Below are positions 1 to 12,000 of a stretch of 64,000 bases of DNA, in pieces. The notes under the pieces were generated by a model. It saw only the letters and a list, made by a program, of their open reading frames with translations, ran no database searches and was not told where the DNA came from. The translations under genes were made by a program, and so were the position numbers. How positions within the stretch are numbered: position 1 is the first letter of the stretch; the number at the start of each line of letters is the position of its first letter. Source of the DNA: Volvox africanus (Eukaryota; Chlorophyta; Chlorophyceae; Chlamydomonadales; Volvocaceae); NCBI GenBank assembly GCA_030268105.1, contig BSDZ01000011.1, forward strand, positions 2,951,001-3,015,000, given 5' to 3'.

Positions 1-3000
1 GACGCCGGCCACCATTTTTGTGGCTGGGGACCATCTGACGCAGCTGTTGGTGAAGAACTACTTCATCCGACGCGACAAAGGGGAGGATGAGCGGCAGGAG
101 GAGAGGTTCGCGAAAGCGGTCTTCGAGCTGCACACCACAATCTTCTACTCGTATGACGAGTACTGGACACACATGCACGGACTGTCAATCCGGCCAATGG
201 CAATGCAGGTGCGCGACTGATGAGAGGAGGATCGTCTCAGAGTGTTCTAGCAGGTCAGGGCTTGCAGTGTCACGATGTTGCCACGACGGGAAAAGAGTCA
301 GGGGACTTTGCGTCCGCATTACCAATGTAACCTGGTTAGCATGGTGCATGGTGCATGGTGCAGACGATGACGCGTGGACAGGTGCAGGGCCTCCGCCCCT
401 ATGACCGGCGGCGTGAACCAGAACCTTGTGCTATGGGAAATGCCCGTAACCGTGTGCAGGCGTCTGTTGCACAACCTCAGTAGGGTCAGTTTAACCCCCC
501 CTATTTTCAGTGTGTCTCGTTCCGCTGCATATACACTTTAGCATGATTCAGGTAGCCGCAGGCTTCATGTGGGTAGGGTTAAGCTGCGGTATCACACATG
601 AAAAACATTTGGCACGAAATGGCAGGTAGGTTGCCACCTCAAGGTGGAATGCCGGCGTCCTTGACGGGACGTGCGTTTGCTTCTCTCAAACTGCGTTGAA
701 CTGCGCCATGCCGCTCGCAGGAGGTGTTAAGCAAGCACCGTTTCTGTGATGAGGCGGTCGTGTGCGGGCTGCTAACGGAGCTGGCGCTGTACTTTCTTAT
801 CTATACGGAATCCTCATCAATGCGCCATACGCCAGAGCTGCTGTGGTTTCTGTACTGGTGCATGAACCACAGGTGTGTTTCAACAGAGGGTGTTGTTACC
901 AGGATTGCTTGGAAGGCGGCACGTGGGTTAGCGAGCAATGTGTGGAGGAAGCGCGACTTGTGAGAGCGGTTTGCACGGGGACCTTGTTCGGATTACGAGG
1001 ATTTTGGTGGGGAGCTTGGACAGTCTCCAATTTCTTATCACGGTGGCAACCAAAGGTCCTATGCAGCCCTTGGCCCCAGGGCACGCTAGAAGCGCTGTAG
1101 CACGGTACTCCCCTTCCGACATCCTTGCTGGGATCCTGCGCTGTTGCCAGATGCTGGGATTGGCTCCCTTATTGTCAGTGCCTAGTGCGGGGAAAGCCTC
1201 TTGAGGTCATCTGCCCACCTGCCCACCTGCCCTCCTCACGCTTGACACGCACTCACATGCATCGCGCCGCCTCTTCCCCGGGCTCATCCATTCCCCGGTG
1301 TTGCTCATGCGCTGTTCTCTCTGCGCATGCACCACCCACCAGCTACGTGATGCAGGACATGTGGGGCCGTGATCCACCGGAAAACTTCCCTAACATTCGG
1401 GAGGTGCGCATTGGCCTGCGCAACAAGCATCAGGCCTTGATCCGCGAGCTGCAACACACGCTAAGCATATATCCAGACCGCATCCGGCCTGAGGACTGCG
1501 GCCGTCTGGCGCCCATCATGTCGCGCCTGAAGGCCAGTGACGTGTCGGAGGACCAGCGCATTATTGTCGCGGACCTTATCGCCTTCGGTGATGGCAACTT
1601 CTATTACGAGCGCATCGTGACACCCATTTTCTATGTGATCAGCTATGAGATTGATCACCTCTCCAACCTGGGCGTGGAGGTGGCGCATCGGCTTGGGTGC
1701 GTGGCGAGGGGGCCTTGATCACTTTGGGGGCCTGATGATGAGGCGTTGACAGGGGGGTTCGTGTGAATTGGAACTGGTCGATGAAACTGTTGACGATCAA
1801 GAGGAATGCACCTGGTGATGAACAGGACTAAAGAGAGAAAAGTGCAAAGCCTCCCGACTGGCATGCTCCCAATCACCCTAGTACGCTATTTGCTTTCCTG
1901 GCCTAGGATAATTCATCTTTCCCTGGACGCCCCTGTTTGGGAATCCATTATTTTCTGTTGTCCCTTTTCCAATTAACACGCCCGCAGGTATGATGATATC
2001 AATGAAAGCATGGCGCACACCGGCGTGGTGCGCCTTGCGTTGCGCGACATGCGTGTGCGGGGAGAGCAGATCATCCGCGGAGAGGTCAACGAGGCCTACA
2101 ACACCATCACGCGCCTGGGTTACACGCGCGGCCGTGCCGAAACCAACTTCGATCCGCAGGTGGCGGCCGACTGGTGGCGCTCCAACGTTTTCGTAAAGAC
2201 GTACCGTGAGCGGCGCACCTGGCTGGCAGTATTCCGCGCCTACTACCGCGTGTATACATGGCATCTTGTGCTGTACCACGCCATGCAGGCGCAGGCATTT
2301 GTCGGGTGGTGAGCAGCTGCGTGATTGGGTTTGTAAGGCTTGGGAATCAAAGCATCAGACCGGGCAGGAGAGGGGAGTGATTAGTGCGGTTCTGCTGACC
2401 AACAGCTGCGGGTGTGGAATATAATTGTTATGGAAAGCAGCCGTGGATTTACATATGTTGTATGACTTGCCGGCGAGAGGTTATCTCTAAGCTATTGTGG
2501 CAGTTTGGACCTAGACAACTGATGAAGAGGCTCGCTCCCTTGTCGCAGGGGGAAGTGGGAGAACTGGCGGATAATCAGTAGCTGCATCATCACGCACGCG
2601 TTCTGCACCGCGCTTGAGCGCTTCTCCAACTGGTACATGACGCGCAACCCGGCTGAGCCGCTGCAGACAGCACTCTCCAAGGTTTTCGACAAGAAGTGGG
2701 TTCTGTTGGCGTGTTAAGGGCGATGCACTGCTTGCAGTACCGGGAGGGTGTGGTGGCCCATGTTTGGATCGCAAACGTGCGTGGGGGATTACTTGCCGTC
2801 CGGAGGTTGCGTTCCCGGCAAGGATTTGCCTCTCTACCTCGTATGAAAGGCTTCCAGCGCTCCAGCCTGTTCCAACAACTGACGTCTGCCAAGGATATGT
2901 CCTTCGGGGATCACCGTGGATCCCTTGCCGCTTGGTCCTCTCTTGCACGTCACATACACCAGCACAGCACATCTTGACTACCATCCGCTGTCTTGCTTGG

Positions 3001-6000
3001 CTTCACTTGCGCATATGTGCAGGGGCAACTTTAAGATCAGCCGACGCGCCAACGCGCAGGCCCTGGCAGCGGCACGCGCCATCGGCTTTGGCGAAAGCAA
3101 GGCAATCGGCAGCGAGAATGTGCGGATGGAGCCTGTGCGCGTGGTGGAGATCGAGGGCAGTCCCTACCTAGGCACGCTGGGTCTGGTAGAGTGGATCATC
3201 CTGGCGTTCTTCATCCTCGGCTGGTAAGGAAAGCGTGGTTTAGGTTCCCCTTTCGAACGTATTACGTTTGCGTCCCTCAATCCACTCCAGCAGCCGCACC
3301 TTCGGGTACCAATTCTTTCGATGCATGGTAATACCATCCTCTCCTCGCGGGCCGATGCGGGCTGACCTCAGGTATGTGATGCAGTTCTACAAAGGACCAT
3401 ATCAGCCATTCTGTCGGAACAACTGGAAGTGGCTCGCCGGGTGCTACACGGGAGCCTATGGACTGCATTTTCTGCTTACGACGCGCGATGGCTACACCAT
3501 TTCGCTGACGCACGCACTCAACCTGGGCCCCATTTTCAAGGCCAGCTCCTCACGGCCCGACCCGGTGAGGATTTGACATGGCATTGGGAAACACTGAGCT
3601 TATTAGGGTTGTGCAGCCCGCTGCCTAGATGGCGCTTAAGTTTGGAGTTCCCTAGCTAGGCCTTTATAGCGTGGACATGAGCACGAGCCCGGGGATCTGA
3701 ATCGCTACGGCGCGGGGACGCACGGTGGGCACTGGCGCGCCATGAGCCGCCGCCCTCGGCGTCCTTTTTTGCACGTTCATCCTTGAAATGGCTCAAGGCC
3801 ACCTTCCCCTCCTCCCCTACCTGGCCCAGGCCAACTGGATTATGGGCACCATGCACATGAAATGGAAGCTGTTCTTCCTGGATGCGCTCTTTTGGATCAT
3901 TGCCTTCGCCATGAAGATCCCTTTCGACTACTACATCATCTGCAAACCGTCTGTCGAACCGGTGCGCACTGTCTGCCTCGCTTTCGTCGTCGTGCAGAAG
4001 AGCGCCCGGATTGCGTTGCCAGTTTCTTTCCTGCTCCAGCTATGTCTACTCATTTTAGTTCGGCGAGGCCCTTCCTGTGGGACCCACAGTGTCCATGTAG
4101 CTGCACCTTATGTGTACTTACCACATCTTCCCATTCTCAGAGGGCTATCGGCATTTGCTCTTTGCCACCTTAACCCCTGCCCCTTGGGTCCCTCGTTTGT
4201 TACTGTGCAGCTGAAACTGACGTTCAAAGTGAACTGGCTGGAGTGCAGTGATAAGAAATACTTCAAGAAAATTCCCTGCATCGGCGGCGACTGGGTTTTA
4301 GCCTTCGTGCGGCTGGCGCCCTTTATCATCGTGGTGTTACTGGACACATCGCTGTTTTACCAGGTGTGTGCGCTGTGGAGCAGGTTATTTCGCTACTGCA
4401 GGTAACATTCATTACGCTGCAACGGATGGCCGGGGGGCTTTTTGCGCCTACGCGTGCGTGTACGCCTTACGGCTGCTCCCTTGAGTCCATGCCAGTCCTG
4501 TGCTAGCCTGGGCTCCACCAGGTCCGCATGAACCGACAGCGCGTTAGCGAGGTGGTTTTCATCGAGCGACGAACGGTCCTTGTTTCCCATCAGCGGTGCA
4601 GACGTCGTCCTGTTTGATGTTGAGCTGTGACACGTCCTGATGTCCCTTACTGCTTCCCGCATCCACATCTGACAGGTAGCCACAACGCTGTTTGGCCTGT
4701 TCCGCGGCCTCTTTAAGCTGGACCTTGGCGTACTGACGGCCTGGGATGAGGTGGTCAAAGAATTCTATAAGGCCCCGTACCGCTGGTGGTTCAAGTGCAT
4801 GTCGGAAGTGGGCAACCGCAACCAGCTGACCTTGCTGAAGACAATGCTGTTCGACAATGCAGCCGATCCCGAAACGGGTGCAATCGTGTCCGACGGCCGC
4901 ATGTTCAAAAAGGCGGTTCTCACGCCCGAGGAAATTATGGGCACCAAGAAGCGCTCAGTCGACGTGGCGGTGAGTGGGCTAATGGTGTGCGCACGTACTC
5001 CAGTCCGCAGCATACCGCCACTCGCATGGCTAGCTAAAAGAAGCCACTTACCAGTGCGCAAGATGTGTGTCGAGGCACCAGCGTTGGCCTTGTGCATGTT
5101 GCCATGTGTGTGTTCGTGTTGAGGTAATCAAGGCACTGGGTGGGTTGTGAACGAAGACGTCTTAGAAACCCTTGTGGCGAAGGCTAACCAGCTCGACTCT
5201 GCTGGGGTGAGCTCCTCAGTGCAGCTTCGCTTGACATTGATTTATGCGCAGTTAGGAAAGCGATGGTCCATTTGGTATAAATCAACCCTTCGCGACAACC
5301 TTGCATTATGATCGCTCTTTTGCGGCCCATCCTGCTCCAACTGTAGGCCGTGCTTGACGGCGATGACGACGATGATAACGTCGTCAGCGGGGGCGCTGGA
5401 CAGGGCCCCCGCGGCGGACCCGGTGCCAAGGCTGCGGCAGGCAAGGACGCCAACGGCGGCAAGGGCACAGCCGCAGGCGGCAAGGGCGCCGATAACAAAC
5501 CGCTTAGCAGCGGCTGGAAAACGGCGCTACAAAACTTTGGTCTCCGCAGCGATCATCATCAGCAACAACAACAGCAGAAACTACAGCCGAAGGTATGTCC
5601 TCGGCGCGGGAAATTCCTGGTTGTAGTATGGATCCTCAAGATGACGGCATCATGCCTATAAAATTCAATCAAATATTTTCCAAGTAGCTGCGTCTTTCTG
5701 TATTCCCTGAAAGAGCGCTTCGTTTATTCCCATTACGCAACTGGGAGTGCAGTTCTGTCAACAAGTCCCCATCTCACCTCGCCTTCCGTCTGTCCTGCGT
5801 GCAGACCGGTCCGAAGGGCGGCCCGCTTTTGCCAACGACGACCAACATGAAGGCTATGCAAAAGCAGCTCAACCAGATGCAGCGCCTCCCTGTCAAGCTG
5901 CCCATGACCACGATCACGGAGCGCATGCTCGCAAACACGGAGCGCCAGCGAGAGGGCGCCGACGCAGCCAGCGGCAACAAGCCCAAACTAGCCAGCGTGG

Positions 6001-9000
6001 CGGAGAAGCTTCTGGGCAACAAGACCGGAGGTGGTGCGGCAGCAGCTGCGGCAAAACTTAAGGACCTTTCACCGGAGGAGAAGCGCAAGGAGATCATTTC
6101 ACGCATCCAGGCGGCTCAAAAATTGCGGAAAGGAGGTGGCGCCGGCGGTGGCGGCGACGCGCCGTCGGCAGCAGGACTGCCGGCGGGTGACTTGATGACC
6201 GGGAGTGCAGGCGGCGGCGGCACTGCAGCGGGGATGCTGATCAACGCTCCGCCTTCGCCACAACGTGCAGGGCCACAGATGCGATGGGGCAGGGCAATGG
6301 CCGCTTTGGCGCCGGCGGGTGGTAGTGGTGCAAGCGGTGAGCCACGGCGGGACCTGCTGACGATGGACTCAAAGGTCTCCGACGAGCCCACGAAGGCGCC
6401 GGACGAGGAGGCGGCGCTGCGGCCCTTCTCAGCAGGCACGGTGGGAGCAGACAGCCGTAAGGTGCTGCTGCCGCCTGCTGGCCGTACCGCCAGCAGTGTC
6501 TCCAGCGACGGGGAAGGAGTTGGTAGCAGCGGCGCTGTCAAGGCCGGCGCGTCGCTACCGATGCCGGTAGAGGAAGTGGACGACGAACTGGATGATGCCG
6601 AGGATAAGCCCGCATCGGCTGGCAGCGCCGCCACGCCTGCCACTCTGGAGCGCGCCGGCATGCTTAACCCGGCCATCAACTCCACCCAAAATCGCGCCTC
6701 CACTCCGACACTCTTTGGCGGTGCGGGGCGCATGGGTGGCAGTGGCGCCGACGGCGCCGTCGGCTCCGGATCCAGACTTGACGGCATCGGCGCCATCGGC
6801 TCCCAGAACCGCAACAGAGACCGCATGGTGCTTGATTCCCTGCTGCCGGCACCGGCCACGCAGCCGGCACCAGCGCAGGACGATGGCAATTCATTTGGGT
6901 TCGATACGGGCGGTAGTGGCCGCCGCGACTTGCCACAGAACTGGCCCAGCCTCCAGGGAGGCTCGGCCGGCTCTCCAGGCAGCGCCAGAATGAGCACGAG
7001 CGGCGTACCGCAACAGCCGTCACAGACCCCTGGGGCTTCAACGGTAAGCTCCATGGACGCACCCGCGCGGTTCTCTTTGACCGGAGCACCTTCGGATAAG
7101 GAGGCGATGGCCCGAACGCCGTCGTCAAATCGCCAGGCCGCAGAGGCGGCGCGAGTGAGTTTATCGCCCGGCGGAGCTGGCGGCGGCTCCATGCCACGGC
7201 CGTCTCGTCTTCGCAATAAGGGCAAGACTGAATCTGCCGATATGGGAGAATACCAGCCGGTGGCATCACCGCGGCTCGGCACGCCAACAGGCGCGTCACA
7301 GGTGGATGACGTGGATGATGGCGACTTAAACGAATCGTACCAGGGTTACAACGGCGTGTTCGGTGAGCAGGGCGGGGCGCCCACGGGTGGAGCCGCGGCG
7401 CCGGCGCCATCATCTCCGGAGCGCGGTACAACACCTACGATGCCAAGGCCGGTGCGCATATCACCGCGGTCGCCGAAGAGGTCGTTGGGGGTCGACGTGG
7501 AAGGGAGCGGCGGCGGGAGCGCCGACTTACTGCGAGTCGCCTCCCTGGGTCCCACGGAGGCGCACTCGGGAGCAGCGCAGAGGATTGATAGCCCGCCCAC
7601 CAGCAAGCCGGGCAGCGGCGGTGCTGCACCGGCAGGGGCTGCCGGCAGTGGGAGCCCGTTTAGTCCCCCGGGCAGTGGGGGCGGGCGAGCCAGCGGTCCA
7701 GACGGCAGCATGACCCGCTTCAGCAGCAATGGCAGTGGGCCGCGGCCGGGTCCCGTGGCGGAGTCTTTGGCGGATCGGATTGGCGACGGCCTGGAGGCTG
7801 CCGCGGGTAATTGGGCAGCGCTCATGCAGTCGGGTGTAGGGCCGTTGATGTCGAGGGCGGACAGACTTATGGCGTGGCACGAGGACGAGGACGCGGAGGC
7901 AGCAAGCTGGTGGACCCGACGATTGGAAGCAGCCAAGGCCCGTTCCTACCGCATGCGTACCAGTGCCATCAATGACGACCGCGAAGTGGCGGTGTTATCC
8001 AGTATGACGGCCTTTCGACCCGATGGTGACCCACTGGCGATGGTGTACGAATGGCGCGTGGAGGATGCCGGGGCTATTGCTGCCGCCGCTGCTGACGGTG
8101 ATGCAGGTAGCGCTAGAAGCAGTACTGATGGGGACGAGCGCTGGGTGAAAGGAGCTGCAGGCGTTGCAGAGGCTCGAGAGGCAGGCGGGGACGGCCAGGC
8201 CGAAATCGATGAGCATTTGACACCGCGTCTTGGCGCGCGTACGGCTGCTGAGCTGCCAGCACTACGCTCTGTGGCATCCTGTTCCGGCGCTGACGCCGCT
8301 GCCGGCGCTGGGAGCAGCGGCACCTATGCTAGCGAAAGCGGCGGCGATTGCGTGCCGCCGCTAGGCTGGGCAGAGGTACATGATGCGTCCCGGCGCGCCG
8401 GACCTATTGCTGAAGGGACAGGAAAAGGTAGCAGCATTAGACTGGGCAGTCCGGACCTATTGGGAACGCCCTTACGCTACAATCCACCAGCCGCGGAGGC
8501 GGACGTTGACCTGGGCGAGGCGCTTGTGCTGGCCAAGAAACTGTCTCCGGAGGACGGTGGTAAGGAGGACGATGCTGGCGGCATGGTGGTGCGGTCCGTT
8601 AACGGTACTTCCGTGCACAGCAATGTTTTCAAGGACATTAAGGACGACGATGCGGCCGAACGCGTCCGCCCCGCGCCAGTGAAGTTGAAGAGCCGGCTGA
8701 AATTGGAGCCGATTAACTTTAGCGACAATGGTGCTCCTGCCGCCAGTCCAGGCAATGGCGTCGCCCGTGGCGATGGTGACGGTGAGAGCGGTCACGGCTC
8801 CCGCGTGGCCGGTGGCAAGAGTGGCCGCCGGCGGTCAGTGGCGTTTGGGGGGCAGGAGGTGGAGGAGTACACTGTCCCCAGCAGCAGCGAACGGGCAGAG
8901 AGCCCCAGTGTCGCACTGGTGGGCTCCGGTTCCAATCGGATGACCTCATCCACTGGTCAGGACCGTCCAATGACAGCGGCCGATGGCGAGGGCGGCATCA

Positions 9001-12000
9001 TGTCACGCTGGCTGGCGGGCTTGCCAGGTTGGACCGGGCTGAATGGCAACAAGGTGTCCCCTGCAGGCGCCGAGGACGATGAGGAGGCCGCTGATGAGGA
9101 GGCCGCAGTGCGCGCCGCCAGGCAGTTGCAAGGCGGCGGCGGGGCAGCTTCCACTGGGCAGGGCTCCAAGGCAGGCAGCGGCCAGGGCTCCAAAGCAGGT
9201 AACGGCCAGGGCTCCAAGGCGGGTAGCGGCCAGGGCAGCAAACAGGTAGGCGGACGCTCCTTCCGTGCGTCCTTCCGCCTTGCCGCGCCTTCGTTCCGCG
9301 CCGGTATTGCCTCTTTCCGCGCCAACGGTGGAGGCGCGCAGCCAACGGGGGCTGGCCAGGGCCGACCAACGACCTCGCTGCCTCGCAGCGTGCAGGCACG
9401 ATCACAGGCAATAGGACCGCCTGGCTTGCGTCCCGGTAGCGCGATGCGGCCCCTGACGGCGCTTCGTCCCACCACCGCGATGCGGCCCACCACGGCACGT
9501 CCCATGACGGCGCTGCTGGGTCACGATCCAGCCAAAGAGGCCAAGCGCAAGGAGAAGAAGGATCGCGAACAGGTAGGGAGAAGAAGCTACTGGTACTTCC
9601 GTTCGGTGTCGGTGAGAGAGATGTTTGCAGATTCACAAGTGTTGGTGGTAGCCCGATGTGGTGGGGGATGGGAACCAGCAGGGAATTGCAAAAGTTTGGA
9701 GGATGGCGATTAATGCCAATATATGTTTACCTTCCCTGGACGCCATACTTGTCTTGCCTGTGCTCGCCTTGTGTGCAGGCCATTGAGCGTGCCGCGGGTA
9801 CGCTGACCCGCTCCGATTCGCTCGTCATCATCGATGGTGCCGACCCAGATGAAGACGAGGAGATAGACGAGGTGCACGCCCAGGTGAGTGGGCCGGGGAA
9901 GACAGGGACAGCGTCCTGGGTATGCGATAATGAGGCTTGCAATTGTGCTCTGACGTCCATCTCGCACCAGGTGCAAGCACACAAAACTGCAACGCTTTGT
10001 ACCGGTAACACCCAATGAAAATGCAGAGATGGGAAATTCCCCAGTCTGATAGTCGGTTTCCTGGCCTAATGACGTGGCATCGCCAACTTCGCCCTCTACA
10101 TTCCCGTGCCTAGATGATGATGTGGAATGCTTTTGCGTTTGCGTGGGACGAGATTATTGACGACCTGCGCCAGGCAGACTATGTCAACGATAAGGAGGTC
10201 TCCATGCTCAAGTTCGTGCGGCTCGACATGGGTGGCCGCGGCCACGGGCTGCGGCCCATCCTACTCCCCACCTTCTTCTACGCGGGCCAGGTCCGGAAGG
10301 TGGTGGATACGGGCCAGGTGTCCACGGCGCAAATCATGGTGCTCAACGAGCTGCGGGTGCTTGTGGTGTGGCTGGGATGCCAGGTAACGAAAGGGTTGGG
10401 TCTGTGATTTGCGAAGCACAGGGGATGGGATCAGCAGGGCTGGACTGCGCTGAGATGCGAATTAGCACTGCCGTTTAAAGTCATATGGTTGGGTTCCGAG
10501 CTCTTGCAGCTGCCATCAGGGATTCTTAGCTGTACGTGAGCAAAAGCTATGTTGGCCGTCCCGCCGCACGTCACCAGGTGGGCCTTCTGTCGGGTAAGCA
10601 TGCGCACGTCATCACGTCGGCGCCCTTCGTACGCGGCAACATCAACGTTAAGCACGCGTTGCTGCGCAAGAAGATGCTCACGCACGGCCTCAAGCTGGTG
10701 GACCAGCTGGAGCAGATCTGCGAGCGCCGTGAAGTGCCCTTCGATATGAAGGAGATCGCGGACAACCTTCACCATCTTTGGGTGTCGCTGGAAGGTATGT
10801 GGCATCTCATGTTAAACCGCTTACAACGTGTTGCGGTAGTTACGCCAGGTACCGAAAGTGATCTGACCAGCAGTTTTCCTTCATTCATGGCTCAACTCGC
10901 CTTTGCCCCTGGACGTCTCAAAACAGGGGAGTGTTTTGCGATCCACAAAGCTGCGGAGCGGAATCGTGCGACTGCCGAGGACGTGGAGCTGGCATCCATT
11001 ATGTTTGAGGTGGTGTCGGATATGAAGCAGGTCATCTCGTCCGACCCGGAGGGCCTAAAGGCGGTCATGAAGACGGCTCTGCTCAACAAGTGAGGGAGCT
11101 GGGAGGGAACGATGCGTGTGTCGTGCTTCACGCGTCCGCGAGTGCATGCGGTTAACTAGTCGCATCATACCGGTCTCGTGCCAGGGTCTCCGTCCTCTGG
11201 ATTCCCAGGCGCTGCTACGTGGCGTAGAGCCCCTTTGCTCACGTGTGCACCCACCGTAATCTACCCCCTGCTACCCGTGTATTACCCGGACAGCGCCACT
11301 GCCGACTATAAGGAGCTGCTTCGCGTCATCCGGGTCATCAAGCGCATGCTCGTGACGACGGAGGCGGAGGCCACGCCACAGTCGGAGGAGTCTCAGCGCA
11401 TTTTGGGCTTCTTCATCAACTCGCTGGGTCACCCCTCCCTGGACAAGCCGCCCTCCATCGACAAGATGTGGAGCTGGTCCATCATGACCCCGTTGTACGA
11501 GGAGGACGTGCTTTACGCTTTAGACGCGAAGGCATTGTGTAAGCCCGCTGGAGTACGGAGACGGGGGATGATCACAGTGGATGACCTGGTGCTTCGCGTG
11601 CGCCTGAGTCTGGGCATCGTCCACACCGCCATGCGCTGCCCCACCTGTGTTACAGTTTAGCACTGTGAATGGCCTGTATTGTCCCGGAAAGGGGCTTTGC
11701 CGCTCCTTTCATCCGCCTCTGGCACGCCTGTCTCCCTGCCCATGCTCCACAGCCAAGGAACTCGGCCTCAAGAACAAGAAGATGACAGACTTGCTGTCCG
11801 AGACGGACGACTCCATCAGCCTCATGAGCTACCTGAAGGCTATGTTCCCGTACGAGTGGTCCAACTTTAAGGAGCGCATGAAGGTGGGCTGCGCAACTTT
11901 CAAAAGAAAAAGCAAGTCCGCCGCTCATGCAGGCCATGGATCCGCTAATCAAGTTCAGTCATTTCCTGCACGCGACCAACTGCGCGCCAGTGATGATGTT

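Noticed and set aside
6116..7282. 388-codon minus-strand open frame (and others nearby) opposite the large callose synthase exon
   Set aside because: Antisense shadow of a GC-rich, Gly/Ala/Pro-coding exon. It has no motifs and would conflict with the in-phase plus-strand exon.
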